Shown piece by piece: positions 1-8,739 of a stretch of DNA of 64,000 nt (position 1 is the stretch's first letter; each line of letters starts with the position of its first letter). The position numbers and the translations under genes were made by a program. The DNA comes from an uncultured Bacillaceae bacterium. Its GTDB lineage: Bacteria; Bacillota; Bacilli; Bacillales; Caldibacillaceae. The notes below the pieces were generated by a model. That model saw only the letters and a program-made list of their open reading frames with translations, was not told the origin of the DNA and did not search any database. The stretch lies in NCBI GenBank assembly GCA_937934645.1, contig CALGYZ010000047.1, forward strand, positions 1 to 64,000, given 5' to 3'.

Positions 1-120
1 GTTTTTTTCAAAAAATACAGGTGATAATCAGGGAACAACAGAAAAATCATTTATTTTTCGAATACCCGTTTGTTATCCTGTTTTCTTTTGTCCCCTTTAA
101 TTCTGCCCTGTTGGTCCGGT

Positions 121-1512
121 TTAAATGAAAAATACAGCCGCAACTGTTGTAATGATTAAACCGGTGCAAACGGGCAGCAAATTCCTTCTGGCCAATTCGA
201 AGGGATCCACATTGCAAATAGCAGCTGCGGGAATCAATGCCCATGGAATTAATGTACCCCCGCCGACCCAGATGGCCGAAACTTGCCCGAGGGCCGTTAA
301 TGTGGCAACTCCATTTCCGCTGGCATGGGAAAAAAGGGCGGCGACGGAACCGGCAAGGGATATTCCCGAAAAACCTGATCCGTCCAATCCGGTAATCGCT
401 CCGACTGCTGTTAATGTAACCGCTGCAATTCCCTTTGTCAGCGGCACTGTATTGGCAAGGGCGATCCCGAGGTCGTACACAATGCCGTGCGATGATTCCG
501 GTAAAAAATCACCGATAATGGTAATAAATCCGGCATCGCCGAGGTAGAAAAAGGCAGCAATCGGAATAACGGGGCCAAAAACTTTAAAACCAAACTGGAA
601 ACCTTCAATGAATAATTTCGTTGTCTTCTTCAAACCCTTCATTTTATAACCAATGATATTTACGGTAAGAAAAATAAGCATAGCTGTTCCGCCTACCAAG
701 GCCGTTGCATCATTTCCCTGCAGCCGGAAAAAATACATGGCAATAACATCGGCTAAAAAAAGCAAAGGGATGCTAACGGCAAATATTTTTTGCATAAGAG
801 GGGATAATACGTTTGTTCTTTCCCCTTTATCAACGGATTCCCCGGGACTTTTAGTCAAATTAAGTTTATGATTTTTCATGTCTTTTTTTAAAAGAATAAA
901 CGCAAATACTGTTGTTACGGAGCCCATAATGAAAACTAAGGGGATACTGGCGGAGACTACATCACGGACGGGGATTCCGGCTGCGTCCGCCGTCAGTTTC
1001 GGGGCGGCCTGGATAATAAAATCCCCGGATAAGGCAAGGCCGTGACCGAACAAGTTCATGGCCACCGCCACTCCGATCGTAGGAAGCCCGGCGCGGACAG
1101 CAGCAGGAAGAATAACAGCTCCGATCAGGGCTACAGCAGGGGACGGCCAGAAAAATAAAGAAATGACAAACATTAATATACCGGTCGTCCAGTAGGCAAG
1201 GGCGGGTGTGCGGATCAATTTGGCGGCCGGTCTGATCATGACATCATTAATTCCGGTTTCAGTTAATGTTTTGCTCATGGCGGTAATTAAAGAAATGATC
1301 AGAATCGTTGGCAAAAGTTCGCTAATAGCATATAAAAAACCCGTGAATAAACTAATGATAGAGCCGGTTAATGAACCCCCGGCATTCAAAGCAATCAGAA
1401 AAATACCTGTCAGACAAAGTATGGTTGTATCTATTCTGCAAATCATGAACACGATAATGAAAATAATAAAAAGAAGATAGATCCAATGGATGCTTGTTAA
1501 TTCAGCAATCAC
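121..1512 (-). CDS. YhfA-like multi-pass membrane transporter
   Basis: The gene encodes an integral membrane protein of about 463 residues with roughly eleven to twelve hydrophobic segments, so it acts in the cytoplasmic membrane, probably as an anion or ion-coupled permease. It resembles B. subtilis YhfA and, more loosely, the DcuC/CitM-type ion transporter superfamily; this is from recall and the substrate is unknown. I chose the GTG at 1512 because an AAAGAGG ribosome binding site lies 7-8 bases upstream; an in-frame TTG at 1536 would put that site inside the gene. It is divergent from zupT across a 360-base gap. Membrane character is clear; the transported compound is not. Confidence 0.75.
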   Translation of the reverse strand: MIAELTSIHWIYLLFIIFIIVFMICRIDTTILCLTGIFLIALNAGGSLTGSIISLFTGFLYAISELLPTILIISLITAMSKTLTETGINDVMIRPAAKLIRTPALAYWTTGILMFVISLFFWPSPAVALIGAVILPAAVRAGLPTIGVAVAMNLFGHGLALSGDFIIQAAPKLTADAAGIPVRDVVSASIPLVFIMGSVTTVFAFILLKKDMKNHKLNLTKSPGESVDKGERTNVLSPLMQKIFAVSIPLLFLADVIAMYFFRLQGNDATALVGGTAMLIFLTVNIIGYKMKGLKKTTKLFIEGFQFGFKVFGPVIPIAAFFYLGDAGFITIIGDFLPESSHGIVYDLGIALANTVPLTKGIAAVTLTAVGAITGLDGSGFSGISLAGSVAALFSHASGNGVATLTALGQVSAIWVGGGTLIPWALIPAAAICNVDPFELARRNLLPVCTGLIITTVAAVFFI

Positions 1513-1872
1513 CAGCAGCACCTCTTTCCGCTTCAAACTACGCTCTCCATATGTTATGAGAAAATAGAAAACAGGTGAAAACCCAAAGGAAAAATCGGAA
1601 AATTTTTTATTTATTCACAGCCGGGTATAAAGTCCTTGATCTGTTAACATATTTGTAAATAAACGGAAATTGATTTCCAGGTAAAGTTTTGTAATAATAT
1701 TTACATTAGGAAAAAATATTTCGTCAGGGAAACATTATTGTATATCTGCATATTTACCGCACCAGATTGCAGGGATGAAAAAATAATATAGAAATATAGT
1801 TATTTTTATAAATTTTGCAGGAATTGTTGGAAAAAAGAGAATGATTCCTGTACAAAAGGACGGGGAACGATA
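1513..1872. other. intergenic region between divergent genes
   Basis: A 360-base AT-rich gap separates two divergent transporter genes and must hold both promoters. No open frame with a ribosome binding site is seen. The one structured element I see is TGTAATAATATTTACA at 1690-1705, an imperfect palindrome with TGTAA/TTACA arms. It could be an operator for zupT, but it does not closely match a Zur or MntR box that I can recall. Confidence 0.4.
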
Positions 1873-2688
1873 TTGGAGACAAATATATTGCTTGCATTTG
1901 GTTTGACTCTCATGGCAGGATTGGCTACGGGAATCGGCAGCATATTAGCCTTCTTCGCTTCAAGAACCAATACGAAATTTTTATCCTTTGCCCTCGGTTT
2001 TTCAGCCGGTGTTATGATTTATGTATCGATGATCGAGATCTTTTTTAAAGCTCAGGACGCACTTGTGAACGAATTGGGAAGTCCAAAGGGAAATTGGGTA
2101 ACCGTAGCCAGTTTTTTCGGAGGTATGCTTTTAATCGCTTTAATTGACCGGCTGATTCCTGAACATAATAATCCCCATGAATTAAAAAAAATAGAAGAGA
2201 TGGAAAAGAAACCTGTAAAAAATGCGGTGGATGACCCGGAATTGATGAAGATGGGCGTCTTTTCCGCTTTGGCCCTTGCGATTCATAATTTCCCCGAAGG
2301 GATTGCCACTTTTGCATCAGCTCTGCAAAATCCCACCCTTGGTATAACCATTGCAATTGCCATAGCGATTCATAATATCCCGGAAGGCATTGCCGTTTCT
2401 GTACCTGTCTATTATGCGACAGGGAGTAAAAGAAAGGCTTTTAAAATATCCTTTCTGTCAGGATTGTCGGAACCGCTCGGGGCTCTCGCAGCGTTTGTTG
2501 TTTTAATGCCGTTCTTAAATGAGTTAATTTTCGGGATTATTTTTGCCGGTGTGGCAGGGATTATGGTGTTTATCTCATTGGACGAACTGCTGCCGGCGGC
2601 AAAAAAATATGATGAAGCCCATACATCCATTTACGGTTTAATGGCAGGAATGGCAGTGATGGCCGTAAGCCTGCTTCTGCTTATGTAG
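1873..2688 (+). CDS. zupT: ZIP-family zinc/divalent metal transporter ZupT
   Basis: Imports zinc and possibly iron or manganese across the cytoplasmic membrane. The 271-residue protein has about eight membrane segments and the two ZIP signature metal-binding motifs HNFPEG (residues 138-143) and HNIPEG (167-172). A charged linker with a histidine lies around residues 93-125, as expected for the variable loop. Translation probably starts at TTG 1873, preceded by AGGACGGGG. The gene stands alone and is followed by a strong hairpin terminator, so it is likely monocistronic. Length and motifs fit bacterial ZupT well. Confidence 0.92.
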   Translation: METNILLAFGLTLMAGLATGIGSILAFFASRTNTKFLSFALGFSAGVMIYVSMIEIFFKAQDALVNELGSPKGNWVTVASFFGGMLLIALIDRLIPEHNNPHELKKIEEMEKKPVKNAVDDPELMKMGVFSALALAIHNFPEGIATFASALQNPTLGITIAIAIAIHNIPEGIAVSVPVYYATGSKRKAFKISFLSGLSEPLGALAAFVVLMPFLNELIFGIIFAGVAGIMVFISLDELLPAAKKYDEAHTSIYGLMAGMAVMAVSLLLLM

Positions 2689-2692
2689 GAAG

Positions 2693-2728
2693 AAAAAATG
2701 CGGAGAAGTTTATCTTCCCCGCATTTTT
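2693..2728 (+). terminator. terminator after zupT
   Basis: Inverted repeat AAAAATGCGGAGAAG / CTTCCCCGCATTTTT with a 5-base loop, one mismatch and a T-run. The A-run on the left side means it could also work for the convergent uracil permease gene. Confidence 0.85.
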
Positions 2729-2763
2729 CATGTAACGATTTCGGCAGAACGGCAATTTTCTTA

Positions 2764-4044
2764 TTATTCATTGGAAAGCTTGAGAATATCGAGTAACTTA
2801 AAGAATAAACTCAGGATTACAGCGACAATGGTAGCCAGTCCCATGCCTTTCAGTGCAACGGAACCGATTTGGATTGTTGCCCCGCTCAGCCCGGTGAGCA
2901 GGACAACACAGGTTAAAATTAAGTTTTGTGCCTTTCCGTAATCCACTTTTGATTCCACGAGCGTCCGGATTCCGCTCACGGCAATCATTCCGAAAAGCAG
3001 TAAGGAGATTCCCCCCATGACAGCCGGAGGAATTGTAGATATTAAAGCTGAAACTTTTCCGAAGAAGGAAAGAAGCATGGCAATGACCGCCGCCCCGCCG
3101 ATCACCCATGTCGAGTATACTCTTGTGATCGCAAGCACGCCGATATTTTCACCGTATGTCGTATTCGGGGTTGATCCGGCAAAGCTGGAAATAATGGTTG
3201 AAATTCCATTTCCTATAAATGACCGGTCCAATCCGGGATCTTTCGTTAAGTCTTTTCCGACAATATTTCCGGTCACGATCGTATGTCCGATATGTTCCGG
3301 TATAAGCACGAGTGCTGCCGGAAGAATGGCAATAATATCAGCTACATTAAATTTGATTTGATAAAAAGTAGGTAAAGAGAAAAATGCGGCTTCTTCCACA
3401 GCAGTAAAATCAATAAGCCCGGCAAAAAATGCAATGACATAACCGCCGATAATACCGAGTAAAATCGGTATAATTTTGAAAAATCCCCGTAATGTCACCC
3501 AGCAGACAATCGTGATGGCCAACGTCAAAAGGGATACCGTTGCGGTTTTCGGATCCATTGTCCAGTTGTCCGGTGCATCCGCCGGTTTAATGAACCCTGC
3601 CATCTCCGCAGCAACCGGAATGAGTTCGAGACCGATGACAGCGACAATTGCCCCCATGGCGGCAGGCGGGAAAATGATATCGAGCCAGTTTGTGCCGGCA
3701 GCTCTGATGATTAAGCCAACGATCACGAGAATGACGCCGACGGCTAAAAATCCGCCGAGGGCATAGCTGTAACCTTCAACACCGGAATAGCGTCCGAGGA
3801 CGACAAAAACCGGTGAAATAAAAGCGAAGCTTGAACCAAGATACGCCGGTATTTTTCCTTTCGTAATAAAAATGTAAATTAAAGTACCGATTCCGTTCAT
3901 TAACAGAACAGTAGCGGGATCAATGCCGAATAAAATCGGCACTAATACGGTCGAGCCAAACATGGCGAACAAATGCTGCAAGCTTAATGGAAGACTTTCC
4001 AAAAGCGGCAGTTTTTCGTGAACCTGAATTTCATCTCTTTTCAT
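2764..4044 (-). CDS. pyrP: uracil permease (nucleobase:cation symporter-2 family)
   Basis: Takes up uracil by proton symport for pyrimidine salvage. The 426-residue protein has the N-terminal LPLLESLPLSLQHLFAMFG stretch and the later FPPAAMGAIVAVIGLEL and STIISSFAGSTPNTTYGENI segments typical of UraA/PyrP permeases, with about 12-14 membrane helices. The start at 4044 is set by GGGAG eight bases upstream; a farther ATG at 4071 is less likely. The 5' leader carries a PyrR-binding loop and a terminator, so expression should fall when UMP/UTP is high. Unlike B. subtilis, where pyrP lies in the pyr operon, the gene stands alone here. Confidence 0.9.
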   Translation of the reverse strand: MKRDEIQVHEKLPLLESLPLSLQHLFAMFGSTVLVPILFGIDPATVLLMNGIGTLIYIFITKGKIPAYLGSSFAFISPVFVVLGRYSGVEGYSYALGGFLAVGVILVIVGLIIRAAGTNWLDIIFPPAAMGAIVAVIGLELIPVAAEMAGFIKPADAPDNWTMDPKTATVSLLTLAITIVCWVTLRGFFKIIPILLGIIGGYVIAFFAGLIDFTAVEEAAFFSLPTFYQIKFNVADIIAILPAALVLIPEHIGHTIVTGNIVGKDLTKDPGLDRSFIGNGISTIISSFAGSTPNTTYGENIGVLAITRVYSTWVIGGAAVIAMLLSFFGKVSALISTIPPAVMGGISLLLFGMIAVSGIRTLVESKVDYGKAQNLILTCVVLLTGLSGATIQIGSVALKGMGLATIVAVILSLFFKLLDILKLSNE

Positions 4045-4093
4045 GATGCTACTCCCTTTCCCTGTACTCATTTAAGTAGTGTTGCAAAATACC

Positions 4094-4130
4094 AGAAAAA
4101 AAGCACCTTGCCCGGAGTACGGCAAGGTGC
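4094..4130 (-). terminator. leader attenuator terminator of uracil permease gene
   Basis: On the minus strand a 10-base perfect stem GCACCTTGCC / GGCAAGGTGC with an 8-base loop is followed by a run of T. It lies between the PyrR-binding loop and the start codon, so it is the regulated terminator of a PyrR attenuator. GGCAAGG in the stem is also found in the upstream PyrR loop (GGCTGGCAAGG), so alternative pairing is possible. Confidence 0.85.
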
Positions 4131-4190
4131 ACAAAAACAGTTATGTGCATAAAAAGGCAGTTTCCCCAATTTATGAAAACATTTCCCCTA

Positions 4191-4222
4191 CCTTGCCAGC
4201 CTCACAGGACTGAACTTAAAGG
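4191..4222 (-). promoter_or_regulatory. PyrR-binding loop (anti-antiterminator)
   Basis: Read on the minus strand this contains CAGTCCTGTGAGGCTGGCAA, which fits the PyrR binding-loop consensus ARUCCNGNGAGGYU known from Bacillus pyr leaders, flanked by CCTTTAA on the 5' side and AAGG on the 3' side that close the stem. It lies about 60 bases before the terminator. PyrR bound to UMP would stabilise it and promote termination. Confidence 0.9.
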
Positions 4223-4412
4223 TACTATTCCACTAACCCAGATAATTATTACAGTTTGTTTGAAAAATGTCAATAAAAAAGCTCACTATAAAAAACATGT
4301 CAAAGAAATTTAAATTTTAATTGAAGAATGCATGATTACAATATAATAAAATTATAAATATTAACAAAATGATAAAAGGAGGTAATAAGGGAAAGGCATT
4401 TATTACTTATTA

Positions 4413-4441
4413 TTGACAGAAAATTCTTATAATTTTATCCT
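4413..4441 (+). promoter_or_regulatory. candidate sigma-A promoter for DUF485/symporter pair
   Basis: TTGACA at 4413-4418 is a perfect -35 hexamer, separated by 17 bases from TATCCT at 4436-4441, a weak -10. It lies about 55 bases upstream of the DUF485 start. Confidence 0.5.
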
Positions 4442-4457
4442 CTTTCTTAAAGAGGAA

Positions 4458-4472
4458 ATGTAACCGCTTTGT
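4458..4472 (+). promoter_or_regulatory. candidate cre (CcpA) site
   Basis: ATGTAACCGCTTTGT matches the catabolite-response consensus WTGNAANCGNWNNCW with one mismatch (G for C at position 14). It lies just downstream of the candidate promoter, where CcpA binding would repress. A role in carbon catabolite control of acetate-type uptake is an inference. Confidence 0.4.
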
Positions 4473-4496
4473 TAACGAAATTTGGGGGTGGGGCAT

Positions 4497-4841
4497 ATGA
4501 ATACGGCTAAACAAAGGGAGTTTAATTCAAACACGAAATTTGAAAAAGCCATTGAGTCTGTCCGTTTTAAAAAATTAATGGGCGAGAAAAAACGGTTTAT
4601 TATTCCTTTGACGGTGTTATTTTTAATTTTATATTTTACCTTGCCTGTTTTAACATCGTTTACAAAAGTTTTGCATGCTCCGGCAATTGGGGATATTACG
4701 TGGGTGTGGTTATTCTCCTTTTTCCTCATTGTGATGACCTGGTCGCTGGTTACGATTTATATAAAAAAATCCGCTAAATTTGACAAAATGGCTGCAAAGA
4801 TCATAGAAGAAGAATTTCCGGAAAGGGCGGAGAACGGATGA
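4497..4841 (+). CDS. DUF485 small membrane protein, symporter partner
   Basis: A 114-residue protein with a charged N-terminal stretch and two membrane segments (about residues 33-57 and 67-90), matching the DUF485 family that is nearly always encoded directly before acetate/solute:sodium symporters (YwcB/YjcH type). The ATG at 4497 follows the purine run GGGGGTGGGG. Its stop overlaps the symporter ATG at 4838 by four bases, so the two are translationally coupled. The exact biochemical role of DUF485 is not established. With the downstream symporter interrupted, this gene may have lost its partner. Confidence 0.85.
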   Translation: MNTAKQREFNSNTKFEKAIESVRFKKLMGEKKRFIIPLTVLFLILYFTLPVLTSFTKVLHAPAIGDITWVWLFSFFLIVMTWSLVTIYIKKSAKFDKMAAKIIEEEFPERAENG

Positions 4842-6373
4842 ATCCCACGGTCATTATTTTGTTTTTGCTGATTGTAGCCGTTACACTTGTCATTACTTAC
4901 TATGCAGCAAAAAGGACGAAAACAGCCAGTGATTTCTACACGGCCGGGGGCGGATTGACCGGCTGGCAAAACGGTTTGGCGATTGCAGGGGACTATTTAT
5001 CGGCGGCTTCCTTTTTAGGAATTGCCGGAGCCATCGCCTTGCATGGGTTTGACGGATTTTTCTTCAGCATCGGTTATTTGGTTGCGTATTTGATTGTCCT
5101 GTTTATCGTTACTGAGCCTTTGCGGAATTTGGGGAAATATACGCTGGCGGACATGATCAACGCCCGTTTTGATGCGAGGAAAGTCCGAGGTGCTGCTGCG
5201 TTAAGTACGATTACAATCGTTATATTTTAGATGATTGCCCAGCTTGTCGGGGCCGGGGCGTTAATCCAGTTATTATTCCAAATTGATTACTGGATTGCGG
5301 TGCTGATTGTCGGAACAATGATGATGGTTTACGTCTTATTTGGGGGAATGACGGCAACGAGCTGGGTTCAGATAATAAAAGTGGTACTGTTAATGGCTGC
5401 AACGGTCATCATTTTTTTCTTGGTTCTTGCAAAATTCAAATTTAATATTTTATCCATGTTTTCAGAGATGAAGACAGCTACACCTTTAGGAGAAGCATAC
5501 TTAAATCCGGGCGTCCTGTATACGGACCCGTTTGACACGTTATCCCTGATGCTCGCCTTGGTTTTAGGAACCGCCGGATTACCTCATATCTTGATGCGCT
5601 TTTTTACGGTAAAAGATGCAAAAACGGCCAGAAGCTCTGTTACGTGGGTAACGTGGCTTGTTGGGATCTTTTATATACTTACGATTTTCCTCGGTTTCGG
5701 TGTGGCGGCTTTTGTCGGACGGGAAACCATTATTGAAGCAAATCCCGCCGGTAATATGGCGGCGCCGTTATTGGCTGAGGTTTTGGGCGGCGATTTCTTA
5801 ATGTCCTTTGTTGCCGCTGTTGCATTCGCCACCATTCTGGCTGTTATAGCAGTGCTTGTCCTCAGCAGCGCATCTGCTTTTGCCCATGATATTTACGGCC
5901 AAATGATTAAAAAGGGGGGGAATTTCGGAAAAAGAACAGGTAAAGGCAGCACGTTACGCTTCCTTGGGGTCTCCGTCTTTTCGATCATCCTGGCGTTATT
6001 TGCCCAAAATTTAAACGTTGCATTTCTCGTTTCATTGGCCTTTTGTATTGCGGCCAGCGCGAACTTAACGGTTATTGTGTACACGATTTTCTGGAAGAAG
6101 TTTAATACAGCAGGGGCGGTAACGACCATGTTAACCGGTTTAACTTGCGCACTGGTGCTGGTAAGCATCAGTCCGAGCGTTTTTTCACCGGTGGAAGGAG
6201 CCGCCATTTTTGTCGGTGAACCGATCTTTCCGTTGACGAACCCGGCGATCGTTTCCGTACCGGTCGGATTTCTGGGCGGGTTTTTAGGTACGTTATTATC
6301 CGGAAAAACGGATTTTGTCTGGTATGCAGAGATCAAGTTCAGAGCACATACGGGTTTCCGGGGGAAAATATAA
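4838..6373 (+). pseudogene. acetate/monocarboxylate:cation symporter (SSS family), interrupted by in-frame TAG
   Basis: The full frame has 512 codons and encodes a sodium:solute symporter of the ActP/YwcA type (acetate uptake), with thirteen or so membrane segments. Codon 131 (5228-5230) is TAG in ...TIVIF-stop-MIAQLVGAG..., at a place where related proteins read VIFYMIAQ, so the change is most simply a Tyr TAT or TAC turned to TAG. Everything after it stays in the same frame with normal codon use and no other lesion. An ATG follows the stop at once (5231), so reinitiation could make a 380-residue C-terminal part, but that would lack the first helices. Either a recent nonsense mutation or a sequence error. 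Confidence 0.8.
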
Positions 6374-6378
6374 AATAC

Positions 6379-6401
6379 GGGGTGGACTGTGTGTCCGCCC
6401 C
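6379..6401. terminator. bidirectional terminator between symporter and pepT
   Basis: Stem GGGGTGGAC / GTCCGCCCC (one G-U pair) with a 5-base loop between two convergent genes. The minus-strand side is followed by an AT-rich stretch with several Ts; the plus side has a T-run some 10 bases later. Confidence 0.6.
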
Positions 6402-6405
6402 ATAC

Positions 6406-7638
6406 TTACGCTTTTTCCTCAAAAACTTTTGCGATTTCCACGATCACCCGGGCTGCTTTTTCCATCGTTTCGGCCGATACATATTCAAACTTTCCATGCA
6501 TGTTTTCCCCGCCAGCAAAAATATTCGGGGTCGGCAGTCCCATAAAGGAAAGCTGGGCGCCGTCGGTTCCTCCGCGAATCGGCTCAATGACCGGTGTTAT
6601 ATTTAACCGTTCCATTGCTTCTTTTGCATTTTCCACCACTTCCATGACCGGTTCAATTTTTTCCCGCATGTTATAGTACTGGTCCTGAATATCAAGCTTA
6701 ATCCGACCCTTGCCGTATTTTTCCTGTAATTGTAGTACAACTTTTTCTAAATAACTTTTCTTTCGTTCGAACTTTTCCCGGTCATGGTCGCGTATAATGT
6801 AGGACAGTTCCGTACGTTCGACATCACCGTGAAAAGAATGTAGATGGTAAAACCCCTCATATCCTTCGGTAAACTCGGGTGCTTCCAGCCGGGGAAGCAT
6901 ATGCTGGAGTTCCATTCCGATCTTGATTGAGTTTTTCATCTTTCCTTTGGCGGAGCCGGGGTGAATGTTATCCCCGTTAATGACAACTTTCGCTGCAGCA
7001 GCATTAAATGTTTCATATTGCAGCTCACCTAGGGGTCCACCGTCGACGGTATAAGCATATTTGGCATTAAAGCGTTCTACATCAAATTTGTGGGGACCGC
7101 GGCCGATTTCCTCGTCGGGAGTGAATCCGATGCGGATTTCCCCGTGTTTGATTTCCGGATGTTTGATCAAGTAATTCATCGCTGACATGATTTCGGCAAT
7201 ACCGGCTTTATCATCCGCACCGAGCAAAGTGGTGCCGTCAGTTGTAATCAGGGTCTGGCCTTTGTATTTCAGCAGTGAAGGGAAATCTTCCGGTGTCATC
7301 CCGATACCCAACTGTTCGTTTAATACGATGGGTCCGCCGTCATAATTTTCGATAATTTGCGGTTTTACATTTTCACCGGAAAAATCAGGCGCCGTATCAA
7401 CATGGGCCAAAAAGCCAATGACGGGTACGTCTTTTTCTGTATTTGCCGGCAAAGTGGCAAAAACATATCCATTTTCATCCATTGTCACATCTTTCATGCC
7501 GATTTCTTTCAGTTCATCAACGAGCAGGCGCAACAAATCGAGTTGTCCGGGCGTGGACGGGCATGTGTCACTGTTTTCATCCGATTGTGTGTTAATTTTG
7601 ACATATTTTAAAAAACGCCGGATTAATTCATCTTTCAT
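6406..7638 (-). CDS. pepT: peptidase T (tripeptide aminopeptidase)
   Basis: Cytoplasmic M20B zinc metallopeptidase that removes the N-terminal residue of tripeptides. The 410-residue protein carries the family's metal and catalytic segments: GFLAHVDTAPDFSG near residue 77, LGADDKAGIAEIM near 140, FTPDEEIGRGPHKFD near 172, TVDGGPLGEL near 196 and the C-terminal GGTDGAQLSFMGLPTPN. Length equals the usual 408-410. The start ATG overlaps the end of the upstream GT8 gene by 11 bases, with GGAGAG before it, so both are probably cotranscribed. Confidence 0.95.
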   Translation of the reverse strand: MKDELIRRFLKYVKINTQSDENSDTCPSTPGQLDLLRLLVDELKEIGMKDVTMDENGYVFATLPANTEKDVPVIGFLAHVDTAPDFSGENVKPQIIENYDGGPIVLNEQLGIGMTPEDFPSLLKYKGQTLITTDGTTLLGADDKAGIAEIMSAMNYLIKHPEIKHGEIRIGFTPDEEIGRGPHKFDVERFNAKYAYTVDGGPLGELQYETFNAAAAKVVINGDNIHPGSAKGKMKNSIKIGMELQHMLPRLEAPEFTEGYEGFYHLHSFHGDVERTELSYIIRDHDREKFERKKSYLEKVVLQLQEKYGKGRIKLDIQDQYYNMREKIEPVMEVVENAKEAMERLNITPVIEPIRGGTDGAQLSFMGLPTPNIFAGGENMHGKFEYVSAETMEKAARVIVEIAKVFEEKA

Positions 7639-8476
7639 TTTTCATCTCTCCAAAACGTTGTTCTTTCACCATTTGTTCATATTTCCGGTACCATTTCCCT
7701 AGTTTCCCTTTATAATCGTCATGCCACGGCTTATCCTTTCCGCAATAATGGATAAATACCGTGTTTTCTTCGATCCACTCCATCGTTATTTTGTTCGGGC
7801 GGTATAGCCGTGCCAGTTCAAAATGCCTGGCATCGTAATTATAAGTATAACTGTCAACCGCTTTTATTTTATCCCAATACAATGCATTTAAAATATCCTG
7901 ATCCGGCAAAATTAACAGCCGTTTATTTTCCTCTATAAATTCATAAATATCTTCCAAATGGACGTATTTCCTCATTAACGGGATATTCATCAGTAAAACG
8001 CCTGTATTGAAATATTTCGTCGCATGCGGTGTTTTTAAGCGGATTTTATTAAGAGGCCTTACATATTTCGTCGTATGTTCGTGTTCTGCCGCGATAAACA
8101 TATTTCCGTCAAAGCTTTGATTATATAATTCTTTGACCGGATTAATACAGACGATATCGGGGTCGAGATATAAAATACGGTCAACGGATTCAGGCAAAAA
8201 GTGATGGGCGCTTAAGCGATAGTACATTTCAGTTGTATAGTGGCGGAATACCGGTGCATCCCGGAAAAAGCCGGGTTCAACCGTAATCGGGGAAAATTGT
8301 TGATCATGCTGGTCTTCAATATAAAAATAAAGGTCATTGATCATTTCCTTTGGAAGGCCGGAATGCATTAAATAGATAGTGAATTGCTCTCCGGGATTAT
8401 TGATGAATAAAGATTTCAACAGTACTTTTAGAGGCGGTACATAATTTGCATTTAACGTTACCAAGATATTAATCAT
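7628..8476 (-). CDS. family 8 glycosyltransferase
   Basis: A 282-residue GT8 enzyme that would transfer a sugar from a nucleotide-sugar donor (UDP-glucose or UDP-galactose type) with retention of configuration. The Mn-binding DxD is seen as LYLDPDIV (DPD at 105-107), followed by the family's YFNTGVLLMN, DQDILN and HYCGKDKPW motifs. No signal peptide or membrane segment, so it works at the cytoplasmic face, perhaps on teichoic acid, glycolipid or polysaccharide precursors. The acceptor is unknown. It is set just upstream of pepT with an overlap and has a GAGAGGG ribosome binding site. Confidence 0.88.
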   Translation of the reverse strand: MINILVTLNANYVPPLKVLLKSLFINNPGEQFTIYLMHSGLPKEMINDLYFYIEDQHDQQFSPITVEPGFFRDAPVFRHYTTEMYYRLSAHHFLPESVDRILYLDPDIVCINPVKELYNQSFDGNMFIAAEHEHTTKYVRPLNKIRLKTPHATKYFNTGVLLMNIPLMRKYVHLEDIYEFIEENKRLLILPDQDILNALYWDKIKAVDSYTYNYDARHFELARLYRPNKITMEWIEENTVFIHYCGKDKPWHDDYKGKLGKWYRKYEQMVKEQRFGEMKNER

Positions 8477-8739
8477 GAAAAGGGCCCTCTCTTTTCACCT
8501 TTTATAGTAGAAAATTATTAAGTCCCTACTATTTTATCATATGTATATAGAAATTCCAGAAACATCCTGTTTCCAAAAAAAGAGGCAACAGTAATAAAAG
8601 AGGACCCTTTTTATGTTTTTTGAATTTCACCATTGATATTGATGCCAGCGGGCAAACCGGCATAGAACGAAAGACTGCATGCCCGGGCCGTAAAAATCCG
8701 CTGGTTAAAAAACTTTTTGTTAACCTATTCATTTTTATT

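Noticed and set aside
5231..6373. Downstream symporter part as an independent gene
   Set aside because: It starts in the middle of the fourth helix region, has no ribosome binding site of its own, and continues the upstream frame exactly.
8490..8620. AAAAGAGGGCCCTTTT-like and AAAAGAGGACCCTTTTT sequences near the GT8 start, as operator pair
   Set aside because: Short, and the first one is the GT8 ribosome binding site region; spacing and arms give no clear palindrome pair.
8529..8732. 67-codon minus-strand frame after the GT2 gene
   Set aside because: No start signal, odd composition, and no family resemblance; probably spacer.
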